This document shows, in pieces, positions 8,637 through 17,707 of a stretch of 64,000 nt of DNA (positions are counted from its first letter, which is position 1; each line of letters begins with the position of its first letter). This DNA is from JAFGXF01 sp963732595. Its GTDB lineage: Bacteria > Chloroflexota > Anaerolineae > Anaerolineales > Anaerolineaceae. Both the position numbers and the translations under genes were made by a program. Location of the stretch: NCBI GenBank assembly GCA_963732595.1, contig CAVSZZ010000001.1, forward strand, positions 1 to 64,000, written 5' to 3'. The notes beneath the pieces are model-generated. The model ran no database searches and was not told the DNA's origin. It was given only the letters and a program-made list of their open reading frames with translations.

Positions 8637-8656
8637 GATACACCGAGACAAATCAT

Positions 8657-8685
8657 CCAGCCGGGACGCAATCACTCCCGGCTGG
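8657..8685 (+). terminator. Hairpin terminator after clpP
   Basis: A perfect 10-bp stem, CCAGCCGGGA with TCCCGGCTGG, 9-nt loop, followed by the T-rich TCGTTCGTCTTC. It likely ends the tRNA-tig-clpP transcript. Confidence 0.75.
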
Positions 8686-8714
8686 TCGTTCGTCTTCACC
8701 AGTTGGATTGACCC

Positions 8715-9556
8715 ATGTCCTTATTACTGAAACAATTCCCTGCCATCAAAGCCATCGTCCTGGATATGGATGGTGTTCTCTGGCGTGACCGCGAACCCAT
8801 TGGGGATCTGCCGTCCATATTTCAAGCGGATCTCAGACCTCGGTTTGAAGGTTATCCTCGCCACCAATAATGCCACCCGAAATGTGGAGGAATACCTCGA
8901 GAAATTATCCGGTTATGGGGTGACACTGGAAGCCATGGCAGAGTCGTCACCAGCGCCATCGCCTGTGGGATCTATCTAAAGGAAAAGTATCCCTCCGGCG
9001 GCAAGCTCTATATCATCGGCTCGCCCAGCCTGGTGAGCTCGCTCGAAAGTTACGGTTTCCAGTCAGCCACTGAAGGCGAATCCGTCCTGGCTGTGGTGGC
9101 CGGCCTGGACCGGCAGATCAGTTATGCCAAGCTGCGCAATGCCACCTTGCAAATCTATCAAGGCGCCCTGTTCCTGGGTACCAATCCGGACCGCACTTTC
9201 CCCACCCCGGAGGGCCTGGTGCCCGGGGCGGGCTCCATCCTGGCCGCCCTGGAATCCGCGACCTATGTCAAACCTGTCATTGCCGGCAAACCCAGCCCCT
9301 CCTCTACAGTATCGCCATGGAACGTCTGCAAACGACCCCGGCGGATACCATCGCAGTCGGCGATCGTTTCGATACCGATATTGTCGGTGGACAACGCGCG
9401 GGATTGAAAACAGCCATGCTGCTCTCCGGTGTTGAGAGCAGCGCCAATTCTGCCGACTGGATACCCCAACCGGATATGATCGCAGCCGACCTGACTGCGC
9501 TTGCTCTTCTAATCCGTGACACCCACACAGTCCATTTACGATCTGGAATATCCTGA
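8715..9556 (+). CDS. HAD-IIA (NagD/PGP-like) sugar phosphatase, multiple indels
   Basis: A HAD-superfamily phosphatase of the NagD/phosphoglycolate type. The nucleophile motif I is VLDMDGVLW, motif II lies in ILATNNATRN, and motif IV in AVGDRFDTDIVGG. The cap region GGKLYIIGSPSL and TNPDRTFPTPEG are typical of subclass IIA. The frame shifts near 8825, 8935 and 9300, while protein similarity runs throughout; reconstructed length is about 265-280 residues. It begins 30 bp after the clpP terminator and its 3' end overlaps the rlmN start, so it may be translationally coupled. Likely role is dephosphorylation of a small sugar phosphate. A true pseudogene is less likely given the many indels in essential neighbours. 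Confidence 0.75.
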
Positions 9557-10572
9557 CTTGCAGGCGTTTTTGGCTGGGATATCCCAACCGGCGTATCGCG
9601 CCAGGCAGATCTGGGAGGGTTTGTACCAAAACCTCTGGCAGCAGCCGGGCGAGTTCAGCAATCTTCCCCTCTCCTTGAGAGAGATGCTTAGAAGCGCACT
9701 TCCGTTTTCTGCCCATCACTGAGGAAAACCGTCTCGTTTCCAAGGGTCGTCAGACGATCAAAGCCGTCTTCCGCTTATTCGATGACACCCTGATCGAGAC
9801 CGTTCTCATGCATTACCTGGACCGCCACACGGTTTGCATTTCAAGCCAGGCAGGCTGCGCCATGAATTGCGCCTTCTGTGCAACCGGCCAGATGGGTTTC
9901 AAGCGCAACCTGACGACCCGGTGAGATCGTCGCCCAGGTGCTCTTTTTCGCAAGGGAATTACGGCAGGCTTCACTTGAACTCAGCAACGTGGTCATCATG
10001 GGCATGGGCGAACCCTTCCAAAATTATGACGCGGTCATCTCTGCCATCGACCGGCTCAACGATCCGCAGGGCTTTAATCTGGGTGCCAGGCGCATCACGC
10101 TGTCGACAGTCGGTCTGCCGGACCAGATCCGGCGATTTGCCGATGAAATGCGGCAGGTCAATCTGGCCGTCAGTCTGCATGCCGCCGATGACGCGCTGCG
10201 CAATCAGCTCATTCCCAGTAATCGGAAATATCCGCCTGGCCGAGGTCCTGGAGGCCTGCCGCTATTATTCTGAAAAGACCAGACCGGCGCATTACATTTG
10301 AATGGGCTTTGATCTCCGGTTTGAACGACACACCGGAACAGGCCAACCGGTTGGTCAAACTGACCCGCGGTTTGCGTTGCCATGTCAACATCATCATTCT
10401 GAATCCAACGCGCAAATACTCCGGTCAGCCCTCCACCCAGGAACGCGCCGAGGCATTCAAAGCGATCCTGGACCAGCATAACCTGCCATGCACCATCCGC
10501 CTGAGGCGTGGGATCGAAATCCATGCCGGGTGCGGCCAGCTTGCCACTCATATTTCGGCCGGTCAATCCTGA
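9516..10572 (+). CDS. rlmN: Radical-SAM 23S rRNA/tRNA adenine-C2 methyltransferase (indels)
   Basis: RlmN methylates C2 of A2503 in 23S rRNA and A37 of some tRNAs using a [4Fe-4S] cluster. The CxxxCxxC cluster motif is in GCAMNCAFCATGQMGF. The family signatures VVIMGMGEPFQNYD and LAVSLHAADDALR are present. The late GCGQLA motif carries the methyl-accepting Cys. Start is a GTG at 9516 (VTPTQSIYDLEYPDL). The frame changes near 9705, 9920, 10220 and 10280. Taken together the protein is about 350 residues, the usual length. The stop at 10570-10572 overlaps the -10 box of ftsY. Confidence 0.88.
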
Positions 10573-10578
10573 TATAAT
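10570..10578 (+). promoter_or_regulatory. Extended -10 promoter of ftsY, possibly leaderless
   Basis: TGA-TATAAT is an extended -10 box with no good -35. Only 7 nt separate TATAAT from the ftsY ATG at 10586, so transcription would begin at or next to the start codon. Confidence 0.55.
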
Positions 10579-10585
10579 CTGCGCG

Positions 10586-11509
10586 ATGCCCGACCTATTC
10601 AGCAAATGGAAACAGGGATTAACCCGCACCCGAAATGTCACTTTCGGGAAGATCGCGTCCGCGCTGGGTGCCAGCGAGTTGAACCAGTCAACCTGGGATG
10701 AACTCGAAAGCACCCTGCTGCAGTCGGATGTCGGTGTGGAGGACAGCCTGGAGATCGTTGAGGCTCTTGAAAAAGGCAGCCGGTCGACAAAGGCATCACC
10801 CATTTCAAGCATCTGCGAGGCTGAACTGCGCGAACAGCTCATCAAACGCCTGGACAGTCCCAACCTGCCCGATATGCAGCCCAACCCTTTTGTCATCATG
10901 GTCGTCGGCGTGAACGGGTCCGGAAAGACCACAACCATCGCCAAACTTGCCAAAATCCCTGTCGGAAGAGTCAGAAGAAGGTCCTGCTGGTCGCGGCTGA
11001 CACCTTTCGAGCTGCGGCAGTCGACCAGCTTCAGATCTGGGCTGATCGCTTGAAACTGCCGCGTGATCGCCGGGCAACAGGACGCAGATCCGGGATCGGT
11101 TGCATTTGATGGCATCCAGGCCGCCGTGGCCAGGAATGTGGATATCGTGCTGGTGGATACCGCCGGTCGTCTTCATACCCGCTACAATCTCATGGAAGAA
11201 TTGAAAAAAGTCCAGCGCGTCATCGGCAAGGCCATGCCCGGCGCACCCCATGCAACCTGGCTGGTACTGGATGCTGCCACAGGACAAAATGCGATCGCCC
11301 AGGCCCGGGCATTCATGCAAGCCGTGCAGATCACCGGTATCATTCTGGCCAAGCTGGATACCTCGGCCAAAGGTGGGATGGCCTTTGCAATTCAACGGCA
11401 GTTGAAGGTGCCCATCCTGTATGCAGGCCTGGGTGAAACAGCCGACTCACTCGAACCTTTCAATCGGGAAGCCTTCGTGGACGGGATCCTGGAAGGCTTC
11501 CTAGACTGA
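10586..11509 (+). CDS. ftsY: Signal recognition particle receptor FtsY (indels)
   Basis: The SRP receptor GTPase that docks ribosome-SRP complexes at the membrane. The helical N domain reads WDELESTLLQSDVGVE. G1 is GVNGSGKTTTIAKLAK. The frame breaks near 10960, where KKVLLVAADTFRAAAVDQLQIWADRL continues in another frame, and again near 11060. G3 is LVDTAGRLHT and G4 is AKLDTSAKGG. The C-terminal GLGETADSLEPFNREAFV is diagnostic for FtsY rather than Ffh, and the methionine-rich M domain is absent. No acidic A domain is present, so it is a short FtsY of about 305 residues. prfB follows after 17 bp. Confidence 0.9.
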
Positions 11510-11526
11510 ATCTGGAGTATAAAAGC

Positions 11527-12609
11527 ATGGAAGATCTTTCACCACGTCTCGATGTCTTGCACGAAAAATCCCAGGCACTACTGGAGTTTCTTTGACCTGC
11601 CTAACAGGCAGATACGCATCGCAGATTCTGCAAAAAACATCTGAGGATCCGGATTTCTGGAAGGATAATGAGCATGCACAGAAAGTAATGAGTGAACTTT
11701 CTGAACTGCGGGAAGAGGTTACAGACTGGGAAAAGTACTCGCGCTCAATCGAGGATGCGCGGGAATTGGCCGGCCTTGGGGATGAAAGCCTTTTTATCGA
11801 TCTTGAACAGGAAGTGATCCGCCTCGAAGAGGAGCTTGCGCAGCGCGAGTTGACGGTGCTGCTTTCCGGTCGCTATGATACCGGTACGGCCATTCTGGCG
11901 ATCCATGCCGGCGCAGGCGGGACCGATTCGCAGGATTGGGCTGCCATGCTGGAACGCATGTACATGCGCTGGATCGACCGCCAGGGATACCAGTCTGAGA
12001 TCATCGATACGACCGAGGGCGAAGAAGCCGGTATCAAAAGCGCCACCATCGTGGTCAGCGGGAAATACGCTTACGGGTATTTAAAAGCCGAGAAGGGCGT
12101 CCATCGCCTGGTGCGCCTGTCGCCCTATGATTCCGCGCACCGGCGGCACACTTCCTTTGCGCTGGTTGAAGTCCTGCCTGAAGTGGGCAATGATGATGAG
12201 ATCGAGATCAATCCGGATGACTTGCGCATCGATATCTTCCGCTCGTCCGGAGCCGGCGGCCAGAACGTCCAGAAGAATGCCACGGCCATCCGCCTGACCC
12301 ACATTCCCACCGGGATCGTGGTGACCTGCCAGAATGAACGTTCCCAACTGCAGAACCGTGCGAATGCCATGCGGCGTCTTAAAAGCGCGCCTGGTGGATA
12401 TCCGGCAGGCGGCAGTAGACAAGCAGTTGAACGAGATTCGCGGAGATTATGTCAAGGCGGAATGGGGCAGCCAGATCCGATCGTATGTCCTGCACCCCTA
12501 TCAAATGGTCAAGGATCACCGCACAGATTATGAAACAGGAAACGTTCAGGCCGTCCTGGATGGGGACCTGAACGCATTTATTCGTGCATACCTGCAGTCG
12601 GCGAAGTAA
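11527..12609 (+). CDS. prfB: Peptide chain release factor 2 with programmed +1 frameshift
   Basis: RF2 releases the peptide at UGA and UAA. The short first frame begins ATGGAAGATCTTTC and meets an in-frame TGA at 11593 within CTT-TGA-C, the classic autoregulatory frameshift site. The main frame contains SPYDSAHRRHTSF, a variant of the SPF peptide anticodon region, and the catalytic GGQ in SGAGGQNVQKN. Two further shifts, near 11628 and near 12380, do not look programmed and probably reflect indels. The C-terminal segment QIRSYVLHPYQMVKDHRT is conserved. Reconstructed length is about 360 residues, normal. It follows ftsY by 17 bp and converges with pfkA only 2 bp after its stop. Confidence 0.9.
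11580..11596 (+). promoter_or_regulatory. Programmed ribosomal frameshift site in prfB
   Basis: The sequence ACTGGAGTTTCTTTGAC has a Shine-Dalgarno-like GGAG, then TTT, the slippery CTT codon, and TGA followed by C. That is the arrangement known to cause +1 shifting when RF2 is scarce. Confidence 0.85.
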
Positions 12610-12611
12610 GT

Positions 12612-13580
12612 CTAATCCAGTACTCTGGCAAGTTCGAATAAGTTGAGATCGATCTTCTTTTTATTCTTCACCACGACCTCGAGCGGTGTGGTGGTGACTT
12701 CACCTTTCAGCAAACCGACCAGGACGCCATATTCCTTTTTCGCAATACAGGTCACAGCCTTGGCGCCCAAACGGCTCGCTAGGATCCGGTCGAACGCACC
12801 CGGATCCCCACCCCGCTGGACATGTCCCAGAATCGTCGCTCGAACTGCAAAACCAAGACGTTCACGATGTTTTTCAAAGAAAGCTATCAGCTTTTCAGCG
12901 TTGTAGGTGGCGCCTTCAGCCACCACGATTATGGCATGCGACTTTCCGCGGCTATAAGCTACGCGCAATGTATCGGCTACCTCTTCCGGGTCGATCTCCC
13001 TTTCAGGTATGACCACGGCTTCAGCGCCGCCGGCAATGGCAGATGCCAGCGCCAGGTAACCGCAATTACGGCCCATCACCTCGATCAGGAAAGCCCGCTG
13101 ATGAGACGAAGCCGTCACCTTCAGCCGGTCGATGGCCTCCAGGGCGATATTCAAGGCGGTATCAACGCCGATGGTCATTTCAGATCCATACAGGTCATTA
13201 TCGATGGTGGATGCGACACCGACCACCGGGTATCCATGTTTATGAATGGCATGCGCTCCGGTTTGCGAGCCGTTGCCACCGATCACCACCAACGCGTCGA
13301 TGCCCTCCTGACGCAAGGCTCGAATGCCTTTCAATTGTCCTTCTTCTTCCATGAATTCAGTGCACCTGGCACTTCCCAGTATCGTTCCGCCCCGTTGAAT
13401 GATGCCGCCCACATCCCGGGCTCCCAGAGGGGTAAAAATACCATTGATCAAGCCATAATAGCCGAGCTTGACCCCAACGACCTCCCACCCTTTATCAATA
13501 CCAGAGCGGACGACTGCGCGGATCGCGGCGTTCATGCCCGGGGCATCGCCCCCGCTGGTTAATACTGCTATCTTAGTCAT
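12612..13580 (-). CDS. pfkA: 6-phosphofructokinase
   Basis: Phosphorylates fructose 6-phosphate in glycolysis. The 322-residue length fits bacterial short PFKs. The N-terminal nucleotide motif is TSGGDAPGMNAAI. The catalytic region TIDNDLYGSEMTIGVDTA holds the base Asp, and EVMGRNCGYLA and HVQRGGDP are conserved substrate sites. Odd: the usual GGDGS reads GGNGSQTG, so the Mg-nucleotide Asp is Asn. This may alter donor use, although the protein otherwise resembles ATP-type enzymes. GGAGGAAG precedes the ATG. It faces the FAD oxidoreductase operon divergently and ends 2 bp from prfB. Confidence 0.9.
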   Translation of the reverse strand: MTKIAVLTSGGDAPGMNAAIRAVVRSGIDKGWEVVGVKLGYYGLINGIFTPLGARDVGGIIQRGGTILGSARCTEFMEEEGQLKGIRALRQEGIDALVVIGGNGSQTGAHAIHKHGYPVVGVASTIDNDLYGSEMTIGVDTALNIALEAIDRLKVTASSHQRAFLIEVMGRNCGYLALASAIAGGAEAVVIPEREIDPEEVADTLRVAYSRGKSHAIIVVAEGATYNAEKLIAFFEKHRERLGFAVRATILGHVQRGGDPGAFDRILASRLGAKAVTCIAKKEYGVLVGLLKGEVTTTPLEVVVKNKKKIDLNLFELARVLD

Positions 13581-13606
13581 ATGCTTCCTCCAAAATCTAA
13601 CATCTT

Positions 13607-13615
13607 ATCTTACCA
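13607..13615 (-). promoter_or_regulatory. Extended -10 promoter of pfkA
   Basis: On the minus strand this reads TGG-TAAGAT, an extended -10 box, with the start codon 26 bases downstream and a good GGAGG ribosome site between. No clear -35 is seen. Confidence 0.4.
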
Positions 13616-13670
13616 TTTCTTTATTGGAAATCGAACTATTAAACCATTCAGTGGCTTATCCGTAAAGGTT

Positions 13671-13679
13671 TGGTAAAAT
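13671..13679 (+). promoter_or_regulatory. Extended -10 promoter of the FAD/Fe-S oxidoreductase operon
   Basis: TGG-TAAAAT lies 43 bp upstream of the ATG at 13723, in the divergent gap with pfkA. Confidence 0.4.
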
Positions 13680-13722
13680 CAATGTTCATCAAGCAACTTT
13701 AACAGTTAACAACCAGGTAAAC

Positions 13723-15816
13723 ATGAACGAGTTTCGCATCACCAAACACCCCATCCTCACTCCCAAATCGGATGCTCCCATTGAGTTCACATGGCAGGGA
13801 AAGACCCTGACCGGATTGGCCGGCGAGACGATCGCCGCCGCCCTGTTCGCCAATGGCATCCATGTTTTCGGGCATCATCACAAGGATGGATCGCCTCAAG
13901 GGATCTTCTGCGCCAACGGGCAATGCTCCCAATGCATGGTGCTGGCCGGTCAAAAACCCGTGAAAGCCTGCATGGAAATGTTGGAACCTGGCATGCAGGT
14001 TGAACCGCTGGATGGATTGCCTGTACTTCCCGAGGTGAACGATCAGCTTGAACCGGCAGTGATCAAGGAAGTGGATATCCCGGTACTGATCATCGGTGGC
14101 GGCCCTGCCGGGTTGTCTGCTGCCATCGAGCTTGGCAAAGCCGGCATTAATTCCATTTTGATCGATGATAAACACCGGCTGGGTGGAAAACTGGTCCTCC
14201 AGACCCACCGCTTCTTCGGTTCCGTCTCAACGGTTTACGCCGGGACGCGCGGGATTGATATCGCCACGCGGCTCGAAAAACAGGTTCGGGAACATGAATC
14301 CATCGACATTTGGTTGAAAAGCACCGCGCTGGCAGTATTCAGCGATCAGAAAGTCGGAGTCCTCAAGGAAGGTTCCGAATACATCCTGATCAAACCTGAA
14401 ATTCTGTTCGTTGCCTCCGGGGCTCGTGAAAAATCACTGGCATTTTCCGGCAACACGCTCCCGGGCGTTTACGGCGCGGGCGCTTTTCAGACCCTGGTCA
14501 ATCGGGATCTGGTCAAACCCTCTCAAAAGCTGTTCATCGTAGGCGGCGGAAATGTCGGTTTGATCGCGGGATACCATGCCCTGCAGGCCGGCATCGATGT
14601 GGTCGGTTTGGTCGAAGCGCTGCCTGAGTGCGGCGGTTACAAGGTTCATAAAGATAAATTGGTCCGTATGGGTGTTCCGATCTATACCTCTCACACGATC
14701 CTGTCAGCCAACGGCAACGAACAGGTCGAATCCGTCACCATCGCCGCCGTGGATGGGCAGTTCCAGCCCCAGGCTCGCACCGAACGTTCCTTCGCTTGCG
14801 ACACGGTCCTGATCGCGGTCGGACTCGACCCGGTCAATGAGTTCTATCTGAAGGCGAAAGACTACGGCATGAAGGTCTTTGCCGGTGGGGATGCCGAGGA
14901 GATCGCCGAAGCCTCCGCCGCGATATTTTCAGGCAAGATCCGCGGCCGCGAGATCATCAATTCGCTGGGACAGATGCATCTGGATGTTCCCCCGACCTGG
15001 TATGAACTCGGCGAGATCCTGAAATCCAAACCCGGCAAAGCATCGTTGGAGGAATTCACAGACTGGGAGGACGGGGTTTTCCCGGTCATCCACTGCACCC
15101 AGGAGATCCCCTGCGATCCCTGTTCGGCCATCTGCCCCCAGGGTTTGATCCATATCGAAGAGACAGATATTCGCAAAACACCGGTCTTCCTTGGCAATAA
15201 TTACTGTTGCGGTGTGTGTGAGCAATGCGTCTCCTTCTGTCCGGGGCTTGCGATCACGTTGGTGGATTACCGCAGTAATCCAGAAAAACCGATCGTTTCA
15301 ATTCCCTTCGAGTACCCTCGTGACAGGCTGCCGGAGAACAAAAAGGTGATCGTCACCGATACCCAGGGAAACGATCTTGGCGAAGTGCCTGTCATCGATG
15401 TCGACAGCATCCCGACCAGCGACCGCACCCTCATCATTCGGGTGGAGGCGCCCAAAGCCATTGCGCGCAAGATCGCCGGGATCCAGGTTCAGGGAGAACC
15501 GGTCACACAGCCCATGGATCATTACGTCAAGACCATTGAGGACGAGACCATAATCTGCCGTTGTGAACGGGTTACGGCCGGTGAGATCCGTGCTTTGATC
15601 AAACAAGGGATACGGGATATCAATGAGATCAAGGCGGTGACCAGGGCCGGTATGGGTGCCTGCGGCTCAAAAACCTGCAATGCCTTGATCCTCCGCCTTT
15701 TCCGCGAAGAAGGCATACCGTTCAACGAGGTGACCGAGCAAACCAGGCGACCGGTCTTCATCGAGGTCCCGGCCGGCATCTTTGCAGGCATCAAATCTGG
15801 AGGTCAGCATGACTGA
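13723..15816 (+). CDS. Multi-cluster FAD oxidoreductase, sarcosine oxidase/proline dehydrogenase alpha-like
   Basis: A 697-residue electron-transfer flavoprotein. In order: an N-terminal [2Fe-2S] ferredoxin-like domain (FCANGQCSQCMV then KACM, residues 65-90), an FAD/NAD-type Rossmann domain (VLIIGGGPAGLSAA, about 121), a second dinucleotide motif (LFIVGGGNVGLIAGYHA, about 270), a ferredoxin-type region with many Cys (CDPCSAICPQG and CCGVCEQCVSFCPG, about 465-510), and a BFD-like [2Fe-2S] domain (CRCERVTAGEIR and GACGSKTC, about 610-655). This is the layout of alpha subunits of proline, hydroxyproline or opine dehydrogenases. It overlaps the next gene, a DAO-type FAD oxidase, by 8 bp, so the two form one complex. 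Substrate not determined. Confidence 0.85.
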   Translation: MNEFRITKHPILTPKSDAPIEFTWQGKTLTGLAGETIAAALFANGIHVFGHHHKDGSPQGIFCANGQCSQCMVLAGQKPVKACMEMLEPGMQVEPLDGLPVLPEVNDQLEPAVIKEVDIPVLIIGGGPAGLSAAIELGKAGINSILIDDKHRLGGKLVLQTHRFFGSVSTVYAGTRGIDIATRLEKQVREHESIDIWLKSTALAVFSDQKVGVLKEGSEYILIKPEILFVASGAREKSLAFSGNTLPGVYGAGAFQTLVNRDLVKPSQKLFIVGGGNVGLIAGYHALQAGIDVVGLVEALPECGGYKVHKDKLVRMGVPIYTSHTILSANGNEQVESVTIAAVDGQFQPQARTERSFACDTVLIAVGLDPVNEFYLKAKDYGMKVFAGGDAEEIAEASAAIFSGKIRGREIINSLGQMHLDVPPTWYELGEILKSKPGKASLEEFTDWEDGVFPVIHCTQEIPCDPCSAICPQGLIHIEETDIRKTPVFLGNNYCCGVCEQCVSFCPGLAITLVDYRSNPEKPIVSIPFEYPRDRLPENKKVIVTDTQGNDLGEVPVIDVDSIPTSDRTLIIRVEAPKAIARKIAGIQVQGEPVTQPMDHYVKTIEDETIICRCERVTAGEIRALIKQGIRDINEIKAVTRAGMGACGSKTCNALILRLFREEGIPFNEVTEQTRRPVFIEVPAGIFAGIKSGGQHD

Positions 15817-16969
15817 TCCCTCCAATTACGATGTCATCATTATCGGCAGCGGTTCCATCGGGACACCCACTGCGCTGTACCTCGCCCAGGCCGGTTTGAA
15901 AACCCTGGTTTTGGATAGCGCTGCCAGTGTCGGTCAGGGATCCAACAAACGGGCTATCGGCGGCGTGCGTGCCACGCACTCCGACCCGGCCAAGATCGCT
16001 TTATCCCTGCGCAGCATCGAAATCTTCTCCACCTGGCAGGAAGTGTATGGAGACGATATTGAATGGGTTAAGGGCGGCTACACCTTCGTGGCTTATCGCG
16101 ATAAGGAAGAACAAGCCCTCAAGAATCTGCTCAAGATCCAGCATTCCTATGGTCTGGATATTAACTGGCTCGACCGCGAGGCAACCATTGATCTGTTACC
16201 CGGCATTAATACCCGGGACCTGCTCGGTTGTACTTATTCCCCGGGCGATGGCAATGCCTCTTCCCTGCTGGCAGTGCATGCCATGTACCGACAGGCAGTT
16301 AAGGCCGGTGCGGTGTTTCAGTTCCAGGAATCTGTCAACGGGTACCTGATCGATGGTGATGCCGTTACCGGCGTCAAGACCACCCAGGCTGAGTATTACG
16401 CCCCGGTGATCATCAATGCAGGTGGAGCGCATGCCCGCCCGCTGGCGCAGCTGGCCAACCTGGATGTACCGGTTAATCCGGATGCGCATGAGTCAGCCAT
16501 CACCGAACCGGTCAGCCATTTCCTGGACCCCATGATCGTGGACATACGGCCAGGTCCCGGCTCTGCCAACTTCTATTTCTACCAGCATGTCACTGGCCAG
16601 ATTCTGTTCTGCATCACCCCCAGCCCCAGCATCTGGGGAGACTTGACCAATGAAACCAGCGAGTTCCTCCCGATGGCCGCCCGCCGCCTGGTCGAATTGA
16701 TGCCCCGCCTGGCGAATATTCGCGTACGGCGATCCTGGCGTGGTCTGTATCCGATGACACCGGATGGATTCCCGATCATCGGTTGGGCTAAGGAATTAAA
16801 GGGATATCTATACGCAGTCGGGATGTGTGGGCAGGGATTCATGCTGGGTCCGGGTGTGGCAGAGTTGCTTGTTCGCATCATCCAGGAGAAACTAACCGAA
16901 AAGGATCATGAGATCCTCTCCTACCTCTCTCCTTATCGTGAATTTGCCGGTCAGGAAAAGCTCAAATAA
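15809..16969 (+). CDS. DAO-family FAD-dependent oxidoreductase, beta-like partner
   Basis: About 386 residues of the DadA/SoxB family, which oxidise amino or imino acids. The N-terminal FAD motif is VIIIGSGSIGTPTALYLA and the typical SVGQGSNKRAIGG follows. The C-terminus holds GLYPMTPDGFPIIG and GMCGQGFMLGPG. The ATG at 15809 is chosen because GGAGGTCAGC precedes it; it overlaps the alpha-like gene. Together they probably make a membrane-associated or soluble dehydrogenase passing electrons through the iron-sulfur clusters to an unknown acceptor, plausible in an anaerobe where oxidase activity would be pointless. A terminator follows. Confidence 0.88.
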   Translation: MTDPSNYDVIIIGSGSIGTPTALYLAQAGLKTLVLDSAASVGQGSNKRAIGGVRATHSDPAKIALSLRSIEIFSTWQEVYGDDIEWVKGGYTFVAYRDKEEQALKNLLKIQHSYGLDINWLDREATIDLLPGINTRDLLGCTYSPGDGNASSLLAVHAMYRQAVKAGAVFQFQESVNGYLIDGDAVTGVKTTQAEYYAPVIINAGGAHARPLAQLANLDVPVNPDAHESAITEPVSHFLDPMIVDIRPGPGSANFYFYQHVTGQILFCITPSPSIWGDLTNETSEFLPMAARRLVELMPRLANIRVRRSWRGLYPMTPDGFPIIGWAKELKGYLYAVGMCGQGFMLGPGVAELLVRIIQEKLTEKDHEILSYLSPYREFAGQEKLK

Positions 16970-16990
16970 CACGATGAATGCTATATTCAA

Positions 16991-17013
16991 GCCGCCTCTC
17001 GAGCGGCTTTTTT
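16991..17013 (+). terminator. Rho-independent terminator after the dehydrogenase pair
   Basis: GCCGC and GCGGC form the core stem, extended by CTC/GAG with one bulge, and are followed by TTTTTT at 17008-17013. Confidence 0.8.
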
Positions 17014-17029
17014 CATAAAGGGATTGACA

Positions 17030-17707
17030 GTGATCAGAGCATTGATTTTTGATTTTGATGGGTTGATGATTGATACAGAAATGGCCGATTACCAGGCCTG
17101 GCGTGAGACCTACCAGGACTATGGGCTGAATTACCCCCTGGAAGACTTCCAAAAGATCATCGGCAAGTACACCCAGATTCCGGTGCCGCTCGACGACTTG
17201 GACAGGCTGAAAGGTCCATTGGATCGTGAATCGGTTGATTCGCGCCGGATGTTACGGTCGGTTGAACTGGCGCTGGGGCAGCCCATTTTACCCGGCGTTC
17301 TGGATACCATTGAGGCAGCCCACCGGCTCGGCTTGAAGGTTGCCATCGCTTCAAGCTCACCCCGCAGTTGGTTGGATCGTTTTCTCGAACCCCGCGACCT
17401 CACCCGGCATTTCGATACCATCCTGACAGGAGATGTGGTCAGCCAGGTTAAACCCGATCCCGAGCTCTTCAACACAACCATCCATAAACTGGCCGTTCAA
17501 CCTGGTGAGACCTTGATCCTGGAAGACTCCGTCAATGGATTGAAAGCGGCCCGGGCAGCCGGTATTCGGTGTATCATCATACCCAGCAGTCTCACCCGTG
17601 GCATGGATTTTCAAGGTGCGGATCTCGTCCTCGATTCGCTGCAGTCCATGTCACTCGACCACTTGATCGCGCGATTCGATCATGCTGAATCACAAAGGAA
17701 CCAATGA
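17030..17707 (+). CDS. HAD-IA hydrolase, beta-phosphoglucomutase-like
   Basis: About 225 residues. Motif I is FDFDGLMIDTE, with the nucleophile Asp and the acid/base Asp two residues later. Motif II is IASSSPRSW. The phosphate Lys is in SQVKPDPELF, and motif IV is LILEDSVNGLKAA. This matches phosphatase or phosphomutase members of the CbbY/beta-PGM group. A GTG at 17030 is chosen because AAAGGGA lies 7 bases upstream; a TTG at 17024 is possible. Its stop overlaps the start of the beta-glucosidase gene, so it is part of a sugar-use operon and probably acts on hexose phosphates. Confidence 0.85.
   Translation: MIRALIFDFDGLMIDTEMADYQAWRETYQDYGLNYPLEDFQKIIGKYTQIPVPLDDLDRLKGPLDRESVDSRRMLRSVELALGQPILPGVLDTIEAAHRLGLKVAIASSSPRSWLDRFLEPRDLTRHFDTILTGDVVSQVKPDPELFNTTIHKLAVQPGETLILEDSVNGLKAARAAGIRCIIIPSSLTRGMDFQGADLVLDSLQSMSLDHLIARFDHAESQRNQ

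Noticed and set aside
6565..12609. Housekeeping genes as pseudogenes of a decaying genome
   Set aside because: Essential genes such as ftsY and prfB would not all decay together, and the breaks are single small indels with no other damage.
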